From Vitis vinifera (Eukaryota > Streptophyta > Magnoliopsida > Vitales > Vitaceae): 64,000 bases of DNA. The notes under the pieces were generated by a model. It was not told the DNA's origin. It worked only from the letters and a program-made list of their open reading frames with translations, and did no database searches. The stretch is taken from contig NC_081817.1 of the NCBI RefSeq assembly GCF_030704535.1, positions 26,971,001 through 27,035,000 of the forward strand, read 5' to 3'. Positions 61,501 through 64,000 of this stretch are shown here, one piece after another. Numbering within the stretch: the first letter of the stretch is position 1; each line of letters begins with the position of its first letter. The translations under genes and the position numbers were made by a program.

Positions 61501-62943
61501 AGACTTCAGCCGGAGTTTATGCAGTCCCTGCCGAGGCTTGAACTTCTAGAAATTGACAATTCTGGTCAGTTGCAATGTTTGTGGCTGGATGGGTTGGGAT
61601 TAGGGAACCTCTCTCTTCTTCGAATATTGGGTTGTAACCAACTTGTATCCTTGGGAGAGGAGGAAGAGCAAGGGCTGCCTTACAATCTTCAGCGTTTGGA
61701 AATATCTAAGTGTGATAAGTTGGAGAAGCTTCCACGTGGATTACAAATCTATACATCTCTTGCAGAGTTGATCATTGAGGATTGCCCAAAACTGGTGTCA
61801 TTTCCAGAGAAGGGTTTCCCGCTCATGCTTAGAGGTCTTTCTATTTGTAATTGTGAAAGTCTAAGTAGTCTACCTGATAGGATGATGATGAGAAACAGCA
61901 GCAACAACGTGTGTCACCTTGAATACTTGGAGATAGAGGAGTGTCCATCTCTTATTTGCTTCCCAAAAGGGCGGTTACCCACCACCCTTAGGCGACTATT
62001 CATATCCAATTGTGAAAATCTAGTGTCTCTTCCAGAAGACATCCATGTGTGTGCCCTTGAACAGTTAATTATAGAGAGGTGTCCATCTCTCATTGGTTTT
62101 CCAAAAGGTAAGCTACCCCCCACTCTCAAGAAGCTTTATATACGGGGGTGTGAAAAGCTAGAGTCTCTACCAGAGGGAATAATGCATCACCATTCCAACA
62201 ACACAGCCAATTGTGGTCTTCAAATCTTGGATATCTCACAATGTTCATCTCTCGCATCCTTTCCTACTGGCAAGTTTCCCTCTACCCTTAAATCTATTAC
62301 GATCGATAATTGTGCACAGTTGCAGCCAATTTCGGAGGAGATGTTTCACTGTAATAATAATGAACTTGAAAAGTTGTCCATCTCGAGACACCCTAATCTC
62401 AAAACCATACCAGATTGCCTCTACAATCTCAAAGATCTTCGGATTGAAAAATGTGAGAATCTGGACTTGCAGCCTCATCTATTGCGAAACCTCACTTCTC
62501 TTGCATCACTTCAGATCACTAATTGTGAGAATATCAAAGTGCCCTTATCAGAATGGGGCCTTGCCAGATTGACCTCTCTTAGAACTCTTACCATTGGTGG
62601 CATATTTCCAGAAGCCACCTCCTTTTCTAATCACCACCACCACTTGTTTCTTCTTCCTACTACTCTAGTTGAGCTTTGCATTTCACGTTTCCAGAATCTG
62701 GAATCCTTGGCCTTCCTGTCTCTCCAAACGCTCACCTCTCTTAGAAAGCTAGATGTCTTCCGATGTCCTAAGCTCCAGTCTTTTATGCCAAGGGAAGGGC
62801 TGCCTGACATGCTTTCAGAACTGTATATAAGAGACTGCCCACTCCTAATTCAAAGGTGCTCAAAAGAGAAAGGGGAAGATTGGCCAAAGATTGCCCACAT
62901 CCCCTGTGTGAAAATAGATGACAAATTGATACTTGAGCAATAA
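58585..62943 (+). CDS. Complete CC-NB-ARC-LRR resistance protein F (RPP13-like-1 type)
   Basis: A single uninterrupted exon of 1452 codons from the ATG at 58585 (ACACCATGG context, shared with genes C and D) to TAA at 62941-62943; the in-frame ATG 42 bp upstream is less likely. Order: Rx-type coiled coil 1-150 with YDMEDVLDEF (77-86); NB-ARC with P-loop GMGGLGKTT (210-218), RNBS-A DLKAWVCVSDVFD, kinase-2 LLILDDVW (285-292), RNBS-B GSKVIVTTR (312-320), GLPLAAK (378-384), RNBS-D CFAYCAMF and MHD VMHDL (501-505); LRRs from about 540 to the end. All ATP-binding motifs are intact. It should be an intracellular immune sensor switching from ADP- to ATP-bound form. The effector is unknown. It is sister to pseudogene C and to gene A. 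Confidence 0.96.
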   Translation: MEVVGEALLSTALGLLFDKLASSDLIKFARQEDVHTELKKWEKELQSIRQELNDAEEKQITDEAVKLWLFDLRVLAYDMEDVLDEFAYELMRRKLMGAEVDEASTSMVRKFIPTCCTSFSPTHVVRNVKMGSKIRGITSRLQDISARKAGLGLEKAAGGATSAWQRPPPTTPIAYEPGVYGRDEDKKAILDLLRKVGPKENSVGVISIVGMGGLGKTTLARLVYNDEMAKNFDLKAWVCVSDVFDVENITKAILNSVESSDASGSLDFQQVQKKLTDELTGKKFLLILDDVWNEDSDNWDRLRAPLSVGAKGSKVIVTTRNKNVALMMGAAENLHELNPLSEDACWSVFEKHAFEHINMEDHPNLVSIGRKIVGKCGGLPLAAKALGGLLRSKQREEEWERVSNSKIWDFSSTECEILPALRLSYHYLPSYLKRCFAYCAMFRNDYEFDSKTLVLLWMAEGLIQQPIADNRTMEDLGDDNFCELLSRSFFQSSGIDEFRFVMHDLICDLARVASGEICFCLEDNLESNRQSTISKETRHLSFIRGKFDVLKKFEAFQELEHLRTFVALPIHGTFTESFVTSLVCDHLVPKFQQLRVLSLSEYVIFELPDSIGGLKHLRYLNLSFTQIKLLPDSVTNLYNLQTLILSNCKHLTRLPSNIGNLISLRHLDVVGCSLQEMPQQIGKLKKLQTLSDFIVAKRGFLGIKELKDLSNLRGKICISKLENVVDVQDARDANLNTKLNVENLSMIWSKELVDSHNEDTEMEVLLSLQPHTNLKELRIEYYGGRKFPNWMCDPSYTKLVALSLIGCIRCISLPSVGQLPLLKKLVIKKMDGVKSVGLEFEGQVSLHATPFQCLESLWFEDMKGWEEWCWSTKSFSRLRQLEIKNCPRLIKKLPTHLTSLVKLNIENCPEMMVPLPTDLPSLEELNIYYCPEMTPQFDNHEFLIMPQRGASRSAIDITSHIYLEVSGISGLSRLQPEFMQSLPRLELLEIDNSGQLQCLWLDGLGLGNLSLLRILGCNQLVSLGEEEEQGLPYNLQRLEISKCDKLEKLPRGLQIYTSLAELIIEDCPKLVSFPEKGFPLMLRGLSICNCESLSSLPDRMMMRNSSNNVCHLEYLEIEECPSLICFPKGRLPTTLRRLFISNCENLVSLPEDIHVCALEQLIIERCPSLIGFPKGKLPPTLKKLYIRGCEKLESLPEGIMHHHSNNTANCGLQILDISQCSSLASFPTGKFPSTLKSITIDNCAQLQPISEEMFHCNNNELEKLSISRHPNLKTIPDCLYNLKDLRIEKCENLDLQPHLLRNLTSLASLQITNCENIKVPLSEWGLARLTSLRTLTIGGIFPEATSFSNHHHHLFLLPTTLVELCISRFQNLESLAFLSLQTLTSLRKLDVFRCPKLQSFMPREGLPDMLSELYIRDCPLLIQRCSKEKGEDWPKIAHIPCVKIDDKLILEQ
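59212..59238 (+). promoter_or_regulatory. Putative miR482/2118 target site in gene F P-loop
   Basis: Codons for GMGGLGKTT form the sequence class recognised by miR482/2118 in other plants. Motif and position support it; actual pairing was not scored. Confidence 0.45.
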
Positions 62944-64000
62944 GAAGTTGAGATGGCAGCAAAATGAATGCAGAGACCACCACTATATATATGTGTGCTT
63001 GGTATTTTTCTTCAATCTGCCATAATTCATTGTGTCATTTGTTTAATTATTGTTCCAAATTTATTTGTTTAATTGAATTGTCTCACATGTCTTGCACAGT
63101 TGAAACTCATCCAACGGAAAAAACTCTCCTTCACCAATCACTGGTTTGCCATCCATGCTATAAAGTCTCATGCTTGATGGTAATGAAGGCTAAAAAATCA
63201 GTATCTCATTGACAGAAGAAGAAGAAGAAGAAGAAGAAGAAGAAGAAGAAGAACAGATTTAATCTGTATTTACAATTGGAGGGCTTGGGATCCCCTGCTC
63301 TACTCTGCTATCCAAAAATGTAAGCTGGACACCTTGCTTAAGAAGATGCACATGTGAAGTTTGCTTAAGCAGATACACATGTGAAGTTCTACAAATCTAT
63401 ATGCTCCAGATAAGGGACCAATTCATGAAGACACTAATGGTAACAAGACTATATGCTCTGCCTTAATCACCCTATCATAGATATGAGTGATCCATCACCC
63501 TTAATCACATTATGATTTTTTGTTGCAGAAACTGGAGTCAATGTTTGCAAAAAAATTGCAGATAAAACTTACTTGAAAGCTTTTGTAGTTGTTTGAGTCA
63601 GAACTTTATCTGGAGCCTCATGACATGCCTGTCGTTGGATTGCATATCTATGCAACACGCATAGGCTATCAATTCCCTTTCTATTGGAATCAAGTATGCC
63701 CATTCATTATACGTAACTTTTTTCTTCTTAAGAATTATTTTCAAAATGTTCATTTTAAAGGAATTCCATTTCGTGCATGTAGGGTGTGAAGGAGAAAATA
63801 ATGCAAATGGAATCCAATTCTCTAATCACAGGGTCAGCCAGTTAAAGTGAGTATACTCTATTTCATTCATGATCTTTTTTTACTTTGTGCATTTCAATTG
63901 CATTGTCCTCAAGAAGCTTTCTTTTCCCATACATCTCTATATAAAGTTCTGCCTTTTTTTTTTCTTACGTATTCATAGATGTACATTTATCAACATAGGC
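62944..64000 (+). repeat. Downstream duplicated block, copy F (continues beyond window)
   Basis: The sequence is close to 1048-2000 after gene A, including the noncoding segments around 'gcagaaactggagtcaatgt' and 'ggaattccatttcgtgcatg'. It has a (GAA)n tract at about 63214-63253 where copy A has a short CAA run, and about 120 bp (63260-63400) not in A. Confidence 0.8.
63214..63253. repeat. (GAA)n microsatellite
   Basis: About 12 GAA trinucleotides in the noncoding downstream block of gene F; copy A has CAA repeats of five units at the same place (about 1319-1333). Confidence 0.92.

Overview
The window looks like nuclear DNA of a grapevine (Vitis) or a very close relative. It is AT-rich plant sequence holding a tandem cluster of single-exon CC-NB-ARC-LRR (CNL) resistance genes of the RPP13-like-1 type. 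Fragments of an RLP12-like receptor-like protein lie downstream of several of them, with many Copia, MULE and PIF/Harbinger elements and an endogenous caulimovirid. The species call is inference from gene families and element types; no search was run.

Layout. A (1-1047): LRR end of a CNL whose start lies outside the window, followed by a ~5 kb downstream block with an RLP fragment. 7.7-11.4 kb: a transposon with an 11-bp target duplication and a satellite region (200-240-bp units, then ~36 copies of a ~21-bp unit). B (11.9-12.97 kb): NB-ARC remnant whose LRR is gone, with a Copia LTR plus gag piece at the breakpoint. C (16.87-20.38 kb): CNL pseudogene with the NB-ARC removed, several frameshifts and a solo LTR. 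24.8-31.8 kb: decayed Copia, then a large terminal-inverted-repeat element holding a rearranged caulimovirid. 32.0-33.75 kb: a MULE-like element full of short palindromes. 33.76-38.4 kb: AT-rich spacer with a repeated block. D (38.55-42.54 kb): nearly full CNL cut short by a 2-bp deletion. Its downstream block carries a PIF/Harbinger-like element that captured part of ORC1. 48.7-54.7 kb: a CNL N-terminal remnant split by a Copia element, itself split by a Pack-MULE (UNC93-like fragment) and by a solo LTR. E (54.67-55.39 kb): LRR-end pseudogene. F (58.585-62.943 kb): the one complete CNL, 1452 codons.

The copies fall into two interleaved groups by sequence: A, C and F against B, D and E. The cluster grew by duplication of a unit made of promoter block, CNL and downstream block with RLP fragment, then decayed by deletion, transposon insertion and point mutation. 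F, probably A, and possibly D are the only copies likely to make NLR proteins. These would be cytoplasmic or nuclear immune receptors; no ligand can be read from sequence.
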